Shown here: positions 1 through 6,710 of the stretch, one piece after another
Position numbering within the stretch: position 1 is the first letter of the stretch
Layout of the letters: the number at the start of each line of letters is the position of its first letter
Assembly (NCBI GenBank): GCA_044224495.1
Contig: JBGAKG010000025.1
Location: forward strand, 62,001-126,000
Direction: 5' to 3'
From: JBGAKG01 sp044224495
GTDB lineage: Bacteria; Myxococcota_A; Polyangia; Polyangiales; Polyangiaceae
DNA length: 64,000 nt
Made by a program: the position numbers and the translations under genes
The notes under the pieces: generated by a model
What the model saw: only the letters and a program-made list of their open reading frames with translations
The model's database searches: none
What the model was told of the DNA's origin: nothing

Positions 1-21
1 AACTCGATGGGCTGCAGCTGA
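1..21 (+). CDS. nrdJ: 3' end of probable nrdJ (vitamin B12-dependent ribonucleotide reductase), partial
   Basis: The window opens in frame with codons for NSMGCS followed by TGA. The right-hand repeat copy at 10049-10084 reads CLNCGNSMGCS-stop in the equivalent frame. Class II ribonucleotide reductases end in a cysteine motif of this kind (CxxCG...SGCS), whose C-terminal cysteines reduce the active site. Most of the gene lies left of the window, so the assignment rests on about twelve residues, eleven of them seen only in the right-hand copy. Codon 16-18 is AGC here and TCC in the right copy: the element appears to have replaced the original end with a synonymous one. Confidence 0.55.
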   Translation, partial: NSMGCS

Positions 22-22
22 G
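1..22. other. attL (left attachment site)
   Basis: Positions 1-15 are identical to 10064-10078. The next two bases differ and then CTGAG is shared (18-22 and 10081-10085). The core probably extends left of the window, because coding identity with the nrdJ end continues upstream in the right copy. The site lies at the 3' end of a protein-coding gene and next to the integrase gene, as usual for tyrosine-recombinase elements. Confidence 0.75.
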
Positions 23-1379
23 AAACCGCCGCGATTACCGCGCCTTCCGTCGCGGTAGGTAGGGGCGCCTCAGAGGGCCGGGACGATTGCGGGGACGATT
101 CGTTTCCTCGCGCGTCCCGGTCTTTCGCTTCCATCGCCACCCCGCGCCGCTCGGGAAGTGCCAAGCGGATCAGGGCCACCGCGCGCGCCATCGCCTCCAA
201 GCTGCGGCCCATGTAGTGGCGTTCCGTGATCGTCGCGCCCGCGTGGCCGGCGAGCATGCCGATCACTTCCACGGGGGCGCCCGCATCGGAGAGCAGCCGG
301 GAGAACGTGCGCCTGGTCGCGTGGAACGTGAACGGGATCTTCTCCCCTTCCGGAGTCACGAAATCGACGGGGAGGCGCGCGGCCGTGAGGTCGCGGCGGA
401 GGATGTTCGCGTCACGCGGGCGCCCCGGCTCGCCGTCGACCGCGGGGAACACCGCATCTTCGTCGCTTCGCTTGCGACCGAAGCGGAGGGACCATCCTTC
501 GTCGCGCCACCATGCGAGCCACGTGCGCGCGGCCTGATGTAGCGGGACGTCGCGTTTCGAGCTCCGCGTCTTGGGCGTCCCGTTCGCCGTGCTCTCTCCC
601 GCGGCGCGCGCCAGCCCGCGTTGCTGGCGCACCCGGACGATCCCGCCGTCCGTGTCGACGTGAGCGAACGTCAGCCCGCGCAGCTCGCCCGCGCGAAGGC
701 CCGTGAGAAGCGCCACGAGGTACAGGCCGAAACGATCGTCGGGAAGCGTGGGAAGCGAGAGGAGCGCTTCGCATTCGCTCTTGGTCCACTGGACGATCTC
801 TTCCCGGTCGGGCGCCTCCACCGTCGGGAGCATCGCGCGCACGTCCTCATGCTTCATCGGGTTGGAGTCGAGCGCGGCCCAGCCTTCGGCTCGCGCGTCC
901 GCGATGAACCGCGTGAACGCGATCGCGTTGTTCCGCACCGTCGATGGCGACACCTCCGCCGCCATCTCCCGGATCCACGCGCGCAGCATCGGGACGTTCA
1001 GATCCGCGAGCGCACGCTTGCCGAACGCCAGCTTGATACGCGCCGTGAAGCACGACTTGTAGGCCGTGCGCGTGCCTGACTTGAGGTGCGGATCTTCGTC
1101 GAGTAGCGCGAACCACTTCTGTTCGAGCGATTCGACCGTGACGCGAGGCGCGGACGCGCGATCCTTCCCGACGAACACCATTCGCTTGGCATCGGTCGCA
1201 CGCTTCAACGCGAGCCGTTGTGCGACGGCGCGATCGGCCGGCGTGTCCTTCAAGTCGGGCCGCTGCAAGTCGACCCAGGGCCGATGCGTGACACCGTGCT
1301 CGTCCTTCACCGTGAGGCGCGCGAACCACCGCGGGGGCGTGCCGCGAAACTCGACGCTGCCCGTTCGCTTGCGGGGCAT
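3..1379 (-). CDS. int: Tyrosine-type site-specific integrase (open at left edge)
   Basis: The frame is open from ATG at 1379 to the window edge (459 codons, no stop seen). Residues 80-180 form a SAM-like core-binding domain and 190-400 the catalytic domain. Expected catalytic residues are visible: Arg229 (TGLRAGEL), Lys270 or Lys275 in the beta-hairpin, His353/Arg356 (HATRR), His379 (AGHAG) and the nucleophile Tyr389 (RHYMG). It should insert and, with an excisionase, remove the element at attL/attR. The start is two bases after the stop of the preceding small gene, implying translational coupling. The frame runs through the attachment core into antisense nrdJ, so its C-terminus may differ between integrated and circular forms. 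Confidence 0.92.
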   Translation of the reverse strand, partial: MPRKRTGSVEFRGTPPRWFARLTVKDEHGVTHRPWVDLQRPDLKDTPADRAVAQRLALKRATDAKRMVFVGKDRASAPRVTVESLEQKWFALLDEDPHLKSGTRTAYKSCFTARIKLAFGKRALADLNVPMLRAWIREMAAEVSPSTVRNNAIAFTRFIADARAEGWAALDSNPMKHEDVRAMLPTVEAPDREEIVQWTKSECEALLSLPTLPDDRFGLYLVALLTGLRAGELRGLTFAHVDTDGGIVRVRQQRGLARAAGESTANGTPKTRSSKRDVPLHQAARTWLAWWRDEGWSLRFGRKRSDEDAVFPAVDGEPGRPRDANILRRDLTAARLPVDFVTPEGEKIPFTFHATRRTFSRLLSDAGAPVEVIGMLAGHAGATITERHYMGRSLEAMARAVALIRLALPERRGVAMEAKDRDARGNESSPQSSRPSEAPLPTATEGAVIAAVSQLQPIE

Positions 1380-1381
1380 GG

Positions 1382-1516
1382 CTACTTCCCCTCCCGCGTG
1401 CGGCGCGCGCTTTCGCCGAGTGCTTGCTCAAGTTCGCCGAGTGCGCCCTCAAGTCGTAGGAGCGCGATCTCCAGTTCGAGCGCTGCGATTTCGAGCCGTG
1501 CTAGGGTCAGATCCAT
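1382..1516 (-). CDS. Small leucine/glutamate-rich probable coiled-coil protein
   Basis: A 44-residue protein starting MDLTLARLEIAALELE. The ATG at 1516 is preceded by a good AAGGAG Shine-Dalgarno sequence about nine bases upstream, and this decides the start. The protein consists almost entirely of Leu/Ala/Glu heptad-like repeats, which suggests a short helix or coiled coil that oligomerises or binds a partner. Its stop is two bases before the integrase start, so the two are probably co-translated. It may modulate integrase or the upstream RHH protein, but no family is recognised. Confidence 0.6.
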   Translation of the reverse strand: MDLTLARLEIAALELEIALLRLEGALGELEQALGESARRTREGK

Positions 1517-1580
1517 CGGGGAAATTCTCCTTCCTCGGTCATGCCCTCGGCCGTTGACGCGGCGCGGGGGCGTTTTCATT

Positions 1581-1595
1581 GTCCCAAGTTGGGAC
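1581..1595. repeat. 15-nt palindrome of the GTNCC-N5-GGNAC type
   Basis: GTCCCAAGTTGGGAC is a perfect inverted repeat around a central base. It lies between the RHH gene and the small coiled-coil gene. Related 15-mers occur at 3631, 7470, 13499, 18830, 24644 and 51014, in both element and host DNA. It could be an operator or a dispersed genomic palindrome. Confidence 0.6.
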
Positions 1596-1597
1596 GA

Positions 1598-1783
1598 CTA
1601 TGCATCTCGGAGCATCTCGGTTGGCGTGCGTCCGTTCTCTTTCGCGAGCCGCTTGAACGCGTCGCGGATCGCCTGGCGAATGAAGGCGGACGCGTCGAGC
1701 CCCTCCGATTCCGCCACCATGCGCAGCATGCGGATCTCTTCCTCGGTCGCCATGAAGTTGAAGCGCTGGTCACGCTTGGCCAT
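1598..1783 (-). CDS. Ribbon-helix-helix-like small DNA-binding protein
   Basis: A 61-residue protein starting MAKRDQRFNFMATEEE at 1783; an ATG five codons upstream is possible but has no ribosome site. The pattern is a short beta strand (QRFNFMAT), then helix EEEIRMLRMVAESEG, then a second helix DASAFIRQAIRDAFKRL. This matches the CopG/Arc-type RHH fold used by small plasmid and phage repressors. It probably regulates the integrase end of the element and is followed by a perfect palindrome at 1581-1595. An AT-rich TATAAT-like tract overlaps the upstream start region. DNA binding is inferred from the pattern only. Confidence 0.65.
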   Translation of the reverse strand: MAKRDQRFNFMATEEEIRMLRMVAESEGLDASAFIRQAIRDAFKRLAKENGRTPTEMLRDA

Positions 1784-1820
1784 GTCGTAATTATACATAC
1801 GAACGACTTACGCGCAACCG

Positions 1821-2132
1821 TCAAACGACCGACGCGCGCCCCTCCCGCGCGCACTCGCGCAGGTAGGCGTGGCGGACGTCGAGGTAGAGATCCACGATGG
1901 CCCGGGCGATCCGCGCCGCTTCCGTGTCCGACACCGCATCCACGTGCTCCAACCGCGCGTGAACCGAGCGGAGGGGGCCGCGGAGATGGTCCGGGAGGGA
2001 TTCCCCGGCGACGATGGCGCATGCCGTCACTTCCTCGCGCGCCAGTGCGAGGCGTTCCCGCATCGGTGCCGCTCGGGTGAGGTGCTCGAGCACGGCCACG
2101 CCTAGCTTTTCGTCCGCGTAGTGGAGGCTCAC
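1821..2132 (-). CDS. Unknown element protein
   Basis: A 103-residue protein from a GTG at 2132 that overlaps the TGA of the preceding gene as GTGA, a strong sign of coupling. The sequence is mainly helical (VAVLEHLTRAAPMRERLALARE; SDTEAARIARAIVDLYLDVR), without transmembrane segments or a recognisable catalytic motif. The gene lies between the zinc-finger protein and the RHH protein in the leftward series. An upstream start at 2216 would add a Gly/Arg-rich stretch that looks like a shadow of the neighbour. No family is recognised. Confidence 0.6.
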   Translation of the reverse strand: MSLHYADEKLGVAVLEHLTRAAPMRERLALAREEVTACAIVAGESLPDHLRGPLRSVHARLEHVDAVSDTEAARIARAIVDLYLDVRHAYLRECAREGRASVV

Positions 2133-2887
2133 GGCTCGCCCCCCTCCAACCGCTCCGCCTCCGCCACGAACGCCGCCGCAACCGCGCGGAGCTCCGCCGC
2201 TCGGACCGTGACGCACGGCGAGCGCGCCCGGTAGCCTCCCGAGCCCCGGAATTCGGTGTACAGCTTGAGATAGTCGTACGCCTCGCCTCCGCGCGGTCCC
2301 ATGCCGTCGTAGTGCCCCCGCGCGACGCAGATCCGCGAGCCGGGGAGCCCCGTGCCGCTGAGCCGATCCATGGTGAACACGAGCCCCCGCGGGTCGCCGT
2401 CGGCCGGGCCCGCGAGCGTCGGCTTGTTCATCGCCACGACGGGCGGGTCACCAGGGGACCGAAGCACCGGGAAGAGCTCCTCCCAGATCGCGTCACGCTG
2501 CGCCCGGATGGCCTCCCGCTCCGCTCGCACGCGCTGCGCCTCGGCTTCCTCCTCCGGCGTCCGCTGGACGCGCTTGCGCCTCCCAGGGCCACTACCCCCG
2601 CCCCCCGGGCCCGAAAGCGCGCCAGCGGGGCGCCGGCTTCCATTGCCCCCCTTCTTTGCCGGGACCCGGCCACGGAAGGGAAGCACCTCCCCGGTCAGCT
2701 CGTCGAACACCAGCGCGGCCTCGGCTTCCTCCTTCGCCCGGGCCTCGCGTGCGGCTTGCCGCTTCGCCTCCTGCCAGGGTCGGAGCCATTCAAGGAAATG
2801 CACCTCGCAGTAGGGCGCTTTCCGCTCGTCGTACGACGGGTGTACGCCCAGCTTGGGGCACTCGGGGATGCAGCAATTCGGTATCAT
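2129..2887 (-). CDS. Zinc-finger-bearing element protein of unknown function
   Basis: A 252-residue protein starting MIPNCCIPECPKLG at 2887. Near the N-terminus CCIPEC, then YCEVHF about 20 residues later, gives a plausible C-x3-C/C-x2-H zinc site. A Lys/Arg/Glu-rich middle (EAKRQAAREARAKEEAEAAL) is probably helical and is followed by a Gly/Pro/Arg-rich linker near residues 85-110. The C-terminal half has aromatic and charged residues but no recognised motif. This arrangement suggests nucleic-acid binding; a replication or packaging accessory role is only a guess. It is preceded by a 304-bp non-coding stretch holding an inverted repeat, so it may begin its own transcript. Confidence 0.6.
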   Translation of the reverse strand: MIPNCCIPECPKLGVHPSYDERKAPYCEVHFLEWLRPWQEAKRQAAREARAKEEAEAALVFDELTGEVLPFRGRVPAKKGGNGSRRPAGALSGPGGGGSGPGRRKRVQRTPEEEAEAQRVRAEREAIRAQRDAIWEELFPVLRSPGDPPVVAMNKPTLAGPADGDPRGLVFTMDRLSGTGLPGSRICVARGHYDGMGPRGGEAYDYLKLYTEFRGSGGYRARSPCVTVRAAELRAVAAAFVAEAERLEGGEP

Positions 2888-3191
2888 ACCTTTACCTACC
2901 TTTCTGGAGAGTTTGAGAGGGTATCCGCCGGGTCCCATGGGGGGCCGGGTTGGAAAACAGGTGCCCCCCGGGGTGGGGGCATGTGCGCAAGCGCCGCGCG
3001 AGGGACCGAATCGATGCGCTCTTTTTGCGTGTGATTCCGCACGCTTGCGCCAGTGGCACCATGCGCGAAACCGCTTGTTTCAAGGGCGATCGGCGTGGTG
3101 CGGGGCGTTTCGGAATCGTCCCAAACGCGCGAATCCAGGGAAAAACAAGCATGGTCAACGGTTGTCGGAACCGTTGCAACGGGCGAAAGCC
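2888..3191. promoter_or_regulatory. Non-coding region with inverted repeat, likely control region
   Basis: About 300 bases without a convincing gene lie between the RusA-like gene and the zinc-finger gene. The notable element is CAACGGTT (3156-3163), five bases, then AACCGTTG (3169-3176), a perfect 8-bp inverted repeat, followed by another CAACGG at 3178. The size and symmetry fit an operator or stem-loop. Short frames in this stretch have poor codon character. Confidence 0.45.
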
Positions 3192-3605
3192 TCATGATTC
3201 CGCTCCCATGGCAATCTCGACGCGCACCATGTGGACGAACCCACGGCGCAGCTCCCGGCCTCGGCGCACGACGCACGGTTGGCGGTAGAGCTCTTGCCGC
3301 ACCTCCCAGGTGACCGGAGCGTTCGGGCCGTCGTCGGTGCCAAGCCAGTCGGCACATGCATCGCGAATTCCTTTGGCACTGTAAACCGCGTTGTCCGAGT
3401 CGAGCCGACGCGGGCGAAGGATCGTGATGGTCACTCGCCACGGGCCGGCCGGCCTCTCGTGTCCCGCGAGCGCACGCTTGCAGAATACATGCTCTCTCGC
3501 GACGCGCGCGCGACGCTGGCGCCAGTGCTCGAGACGCAGCGCATTCGGTGAGAGAAGTCGGCAAGGGAAGAGCACGCAAACCCCCTTGTTTTCCGCTGGA
3601 TTCAT
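3192..3605 (-). CDS. RusA-like Holliday junction resolvase family protein
   Basis: A 137-residue protein from ATG at 3605; an ATG at 3626 would overlap the neighbouring repeats. The core WRVTITILRPRRLDSDN, then VYSAKGIRDACADWLGTDD and a closing VRVEI strand, resembles the RusA fold. In that family Asp residues of a DxDN-like motif and a later Asp pair bind the catalytic metal for cleaving four-way junctions. In a phage or satellite such an enzyme resolves recombination or replication intermediates. It lies next to the repeat-rich candidate origin and the primase-helicase gene, which fits a replication module. Identity is by motif only. Confidence 0.65.
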   Translation of the reverse strand: MNPAENKGVCVLFPCRLLSPNALRLEHWRQRRARVAREHVFCKRALAGHERPAGPWRVTITILRPRRLDSDNAVYSAKGIRDACADWLGTDDGPNAPVTWEVRQELYRQPCVVRRGRELRRGFVHMVRVEIAMGAES

Positions 3606-4006
3606 CGCTTCGCTTGCATCATGCATGGTTGTACCAAGTTGGTATCAGTGCGTCGGCATTCGTTGCAGTGTGCAAGTATTCGCATGCATCATGCATGCAA
3701 CACTTACGAATGTGACAGTGGGCGCTGTCATGGTCAAGTGGGGCGAACGGCTTCGGAGCGCCGCGGTCTGTGGGCCCGCGTCGTTCTCGCCGGGGCTGAG
3801 TCGACCGCTCGGGAGTGTGGGTACCGTGGGTACCGTGGGTGCCGATTTCGGGTCCGCGTGGACAGCTTGATTTTGGACTTTGGACCGACCCCGAATTTCG
3901 CGATCGTGATACCCACATACCCACAAACCGGGGCCTAGATTCCGCTCATACGGGAATTCATCCGTCCGCAGCGGAATCAGGTGGCGCTGGTGTCGGGTGA
4001 AGCCCC
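3606..4006. other. Candidate replication origin / iteron region
   Basis: A 400-base non-coding interval directly downstream of the primase-helicase gene, with unusually dense repeats. TGCATCATGCATG occurs at 3615-3627 and 3685-3697, the second copy inside the perfect palindrome GCATGCAT-C-ATGCATGC (3682-3698). GTACCAAGTTGGTAT is at 3631-3645. Three direct copies of (T/C)GTGGGT(A/G) start at 3816, 3825 and 3834, and two tandem inverted copies, TACCCACA, lie at 3910-3925. Between the arms is a relatively AT-rich tract (3868-3898). Iterons flanking an AT-rich tract beside an SF3 helicase gene are typical of P4-like origins, so replication start is the best guess. A regulatory region is the alternative. 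Confidence 0.5.
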
Positions 4007-5500
4007 TCATGCGCCTACCTTGTCCGCGTCCGTGGCCAAACGTACGCCTGCCCAGCCGTTTGCGAACCGCATGCCCTCGCGGACGTTGCAGGGGCGGACG
4101 CCGCGGGAGGTGAGTGCCTCCGAGAGACGGCGAGCGCCGAGGGGTTCGTGGCCGACGTCGCGGCACCATGCTTCGTAGTCCTCGCGCAGTGCCTTGCGGG
4201 TCATTCGTGCCGCAGGGTCCAGGCGTGTGCGTTCGGCGAAGTACTGGCCGAGCACGTCCTGTGACTCGCGGTAGGCGGCGGTCGCATCGGCCACCGCGGG
4301 AGGGTCGCCCAGGCCCACACGCTGCCATTCCAGCGCCCCGCGGACGGCCCAGGCGAGGATGCCGGGGAGCTCGGCTCGGAGGCGTTCGGGGAGCGCCTTG
4401 TCGCGCTCCTCGGCAGGGATGGTCACGGTCCAGGGGATGAGGCGGATTCGGCGCCAGATCCCTTCGTCGTCGCCGCGGACGATGGGCCGATGGTTGCCGG
4501 CGACGAAGATCGTGTGCGTCGGGTCGAACCGCCATTCGTCCTCGCACATGCGCCGGCAGTTCAGGGGGTCCCCTCCCGTGAGATCCTTCGTCAGCTCTTC
4601 GTCGAACGCCTGCCCTTGCGCGATCTCGGAGCACGTGACGAAGCGCTTGCGAAAGAGCGTCGCGATCTCCGTCGCATGGCCCTCGTTGCGGCGCGCGAAG
4701 AGCAGCTTGCGACGGGCCGGCGTCGCGTAGTCACCGAGCATCGAATGAAGCGTGTTCAGGAACGTGCTTTTCCCGTTCGCTCCCTCGCCGTAGCAGAACG
4801 CAAGCACGTGCTCGCGCGTCGAGCCGGTGATCGTGTAGCCGACGAGCCGTTGGAGGTAGGCGAGCATGTGGCCGTCACCCCCCATCGCGCGCTCGAGGAA
4901 GGCATCCCATGTCGGGCACTTCGCGTCGGGATCGTAGGCGACGGGGGCAAGCTGAGTGATCAAGTCCTCGCGCCGATGCGGGCGGAGCTCCGCCGTCCGA
5001 AGGTCGATCGTCCCGTTGGGTACGTTCAGGACCCAGGGGTCCGCGTCCAGGTTCGCATGCGAGACCGCCAGCGCCGGGAGCGCCGCCGCGAGCGTCAGGG
5101 TCGCGCGCACCTTGCTTGCGCTCTGCAACGAAGCGGCCCAGGCAAGGTTGCGGTCGGCTTCCTTCTTCTCTTCGTCGAGCGCGTCACTCTTCCCGCTTGC
5201 CGCGATCCGACGATTGACGGAATCGCAGGCCGCGAGAGCTTCCTCGGCCACTACCTTCGCCGTCTCGATCGCGCAGAGGGCCGCGCCGTTTTCATCGTCG
5301 AGCTTCCAGCGCGCGCCATCCCACGCGAGCCACTTTTTCCAAGCGCCGACGAAGCGGAGATCGTCCCCACGTTCGGCGACGAGCCGTTCCGCAGCGGCAA
5401 GATCGGTGCGCTTCAACGTCGCGCCGCTGAGTAGCTCCGCGTCCGCAGCGGCATCTAGCGCCCGCTCGAAATCGTCGTCGCCCTCGTCAAGCGCGCTCAT
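4007..5500 (-). CDS. D5/P4-type primase C-terminal domain and SF3 DNA helicase
   Basis: A 497-residue protein. Residues about 150-200 (VLNVPNGTIDLRTAEL...DPDAKCPTWDAFLE) match the D5 N-terminal region found in phage and plasmid primase-helicases. Walker A is GEGANGKS at 238-245; the SF3 sensor region AGNHRP is near 334 and an arginine pair lies near 350. The enzyme should unwind the element's origin and drive its replication. A catalytic archaeo-eukaryotic primase domain is not evident in the first 150 residues, so priming may come from the host. The ATG overlaps the stop of the preceding gene as ATGA, and the repeat-rich candidate origin follows directly. Confidence 0.88.
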   Translation of the reverse strand: MSALDEGDDDFERALDAAADAELLSGATLKRTDLAAAERLVAERGDDLRFVGAWKKWLAWDGARWKLDDENGAALCAIETAKVVAEEALAACDSVNRRIAASGKSDALDEEKKEADRNLAWAASLQSASKVRATLTLAAALPALAVSHANLDADPWVLNVPNGTIDLRTAELRPHRREDLITQLAPVAYDPDAKCPTWDAFLERAMGGDGHMLAYLQRLVGYTITGSTREHVLAFCYGEGANGKSTFLNTLHSMLGDYATPARRKLLFARRNEGHATEIATLFRKRFVTCSEIAQGQAFDEELTKDLTGGDPLNCRRMCEDEWRFDPTHTIFVAGNHRPIVRGDDEGIWRRIRLIPWTVTIPAEERDKALPERLRAELPGILAWAVRGALEWQRVGLGDPPAVADATAAYRESQDVLGQYFAERTRLDPAARMTRKALREDYEAWCRDVGHEPLGARRLSEALTSRGVRPCNVREGMRFANGWAGVRLATDADKVGA

Positions 5501-5853
5501 CGGCAGATCCCCTCATGCGCCGCGCCATCTCGGAACGCGACGCACCGCGACCCGCGCGGCTCGCACGCCTCGCGCGAGTTGCCGATCGTTCCGCCGTCTG
5601 TGGGTTCAAGCACGATCACGGGGCCAGCGATGGGGCCGAGGTCCGGCGTCACGCAGACGGCCGGCGGCGGAGGTTCGATCAAGCCACCGCAACCGGCGAG
5701 CATGCCGAGCACCACGAGACGCACGCCACGACGGCGCATTTCGGCGAGCGCGAGCCGGAAAAGGTCGCGATCGTTCGCGCGGCGGATCTTGAGCAACCAT
5801 CGCCACGCTTGGGCGTGGTCCGAGAGGAGACGGGGGGAACGTGCTAGGGTCAT
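5497..5853 (-). CDS. Small protein with lipobox-like hydrophobic segment
   Basis: A 118-residue protein when started at 5853, where GGAGG stands nine bases upstream of the ATG. The N-terminal 38 residues are basic and helical (WRWLLKIRRANDRDLFRLAL). They precede MRRRGVRLVVLGMLAGC (ATG at 5739), which alone would make a classic lipoprotein signal peptide with lipobox LAGC. Either two starts are used or the segment anchors an otherwise cytoplasmic N-terminus. Phage spanins sometimes combine nested frames in this way, but no spanin homology is recognised. The mature part contains CVTPD...CEPRGSRC and ends overlapping the primase start. Function unknown. Confidence 0.55.
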   Translation of the reverse strand: MTLARSPRLLSDHAQAWRWLLKIRRANDRDLFRLALAEMRRRGVRLVVLGMLAGCGGLIEPPPPAVCVTPDLGPIAGPVIVLEPTDGGTIGNSREACEPRGSRCVAFRDGAAHEGICR

Positions 5854-5918
5854 GAGGTGCGGCCTCCGACGCCGCATCGGCCCTGGGCGCGTCATCTCCG
5901 TCACGCCCGGGGCCTTGT

Positions 5919-6098
5919 CTATTTGCGGGCAAGCTCCCGCAGGTGGTCGATTACTTCTGATTCCCGAATGCCAAGTAAAGCGGCGCGTTTCCGCAGTTTC
6001 CGGAGCGCCCGCGCTTCGAGCTGTTGCACGCGTTGCCTCGAAAGGCCGAGGATTTCGGCGATCTGCTGCAGCGTCAGGCCATCGTCGCGTCGATCCAT
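5919..6098 (-). CDS. Stand-alone sigma-70 region 4 mini-protein
   Basis: A 59-residue protein starting MDRRDDGLTLQQIAEILG, with GGAG about seven bases upstream of the ATG. Residues 8-36 (LTLQQIAEILGLSRQRVQQL followed by EARALRKLR) are an almost textbook sigma-70 region 4.2 helix-turn-helix. That domain normally contacts the -35 element and the beta-flap of RNA polymerase. Regions 1-3 are absent, so it cannot be a normal sigma factor. It could redirect host polymerase, act as an anti-sigma or appropriator, or be a simple DNA-binding regulator. It sits between the IF-1 homologue and the primase module and may be expressed separately after the hairpin at 6197-6221. Confidence 0.8.
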   Translation of the reverse strand: MDRRDDGLTLQQIAEILGLSRQRVQQLEARALRKLRKRAALLGIRESEVIDHLRELARK

Positions 6099-6196
6099 GG
6101 GTCACTCCGATTCGCGATTAGAATGCCGTCTCCCGCTGGTAGTGCGGTGTTCACGGGAAGGAGGGACCCGCGGACCGGGACGGCGCCGGCCTCCCT

Positions 6197-6221
6197 CGCG
6201 CGCGCATCGCAAACGCGCGCG
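6197..6221 (-). terminator. GC hairpin directly downstream of the IF-1-like gene
   Basis: CGCGCGCG at 6197-6204 pairs with CGCGCGCG at 6214-6221 across a nine-base loop, starting four bases past the IF-1 stop. There is no following T-tract, so it may be an attenuator or mRNA-stabilising hairpin rather than a full intrinsic terminator. Confidence 0.35.
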
Positions 6222-6225
6222 GGGC

Positions 6226-6462
6226 TCACTTGTGTCGATGCGTGATCCGACCGCGCCCGACGTCGTAGGGGCTCACTTCGACCGTGACCCGATCGCCGGG
6301 AAGGATCCGGATGTGTGCGATCTGCAACCTTCCCGCGCGAGTGCAGAGCACCCGATGCGGCCGGCCGAGGATCTCGACGACAACAATCCCACGGTCGCGG
6401 CTCCAAGTCTCGACGACGCCCTCAGCTTCGAGCACGTCGCGATGGTCGGAGCGCGCGACCAT
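6226..6462 (-). CDS. Translation initiation factor IF-1 homologue on mobile element
   Basis: A 78-residue protein, close to the length of chromosomal IF-1 (about 72). The C-terminal half, IRILPGDRVTVEVSPYDVGR followed by GRITHRHK, is nearly the family consensus (IRILPGD-VTVE-SPYDL-RGRI-YR-K). The N-terminal half keeps the OB-fold pattern (EAEGVVETW, VVEILGRPHRVLC). The loop that normally reads HISGKMRKN, which lies in the ribosomal A site, is replaced by TRAGRLQIAH. IF-1 binds the 30S subunit and tunes start-site selection, so this copy could compete with or replace host IF-1. It begins two bases after the preceding stop, within the leftward operon. Confidence 0.88.
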   Translation of the reverse strand: MVARSDHRDVLEAEGVVETWSRDRGIVVVEILGRPHRVLCTRAGRLQIAHIRILPGDRVTVEVSPYDVGRGRITHRHK

Positions 6463-6464
6463 CG

Positions 6465-6710
6465 TCAGTTCCAGCGGGCGATCTCGGTCGCCCAGTCCTG
6501 AACGCTGACAGGCTCGCCGTCGCACACCGCGAACAGCTCGCCGCGCTTGGCAATGTATGCCGGCTCGCAACCCGCGCGAGCCACCGCGACGATCCGATCG
6601 TCCAGGTTGGACAGGCCCAGCGCGAGGCCGACGCCTTCGCCTAGGTCCACGTCGATCGCGATCGGCTCCTCCGCCGGTTGGCGCCGGGGACGAAGGTACG
6701 CGACAATCAC
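6465..6710 (-). CDS. Unknown small element protein
   Basis: An 81-residue protein from GTG at 6710, overlapping the preceding stop as GTGA. The sequence VIVAYLRPRRQ...PIAIDVDLGEGVGLALGLSN suggests a beta-rich fold, and the protein ends WATEIARWN. Regular acidic strands and one cysteine pair (GCEPAY, AVCDGE) are visible. It is translationally linked to the 233-residue protein upstream and to IF-1 two bases downstream, so the three probably form one expression unit. No domain is recognised. A longer frame starting at 6869 is a shadow of the upstream gene. Confidence 0.6.
   Translation of the reverse strand: MIVAYLRPRRQPAEEPIAIDVDLGEGVGLALGLSNLDDRIVAVARAGCEPAYIAKRGELFAVCDGEPVSVQDWATEIARWN

Noticed and set aside
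3619..3924. 101-residue minus-strand frame in the origin-like interval
   Set aside because: It translates the iterons as HGTHGTHTPE-type repeats and has no ribosome site; the repeats explain the frame.
6197..6221. True intrinsic terminator after IF-1
   Set aside because: The hairpin lacks a T-tract, so it was listed only as a low-confidence attenuator-like feature.
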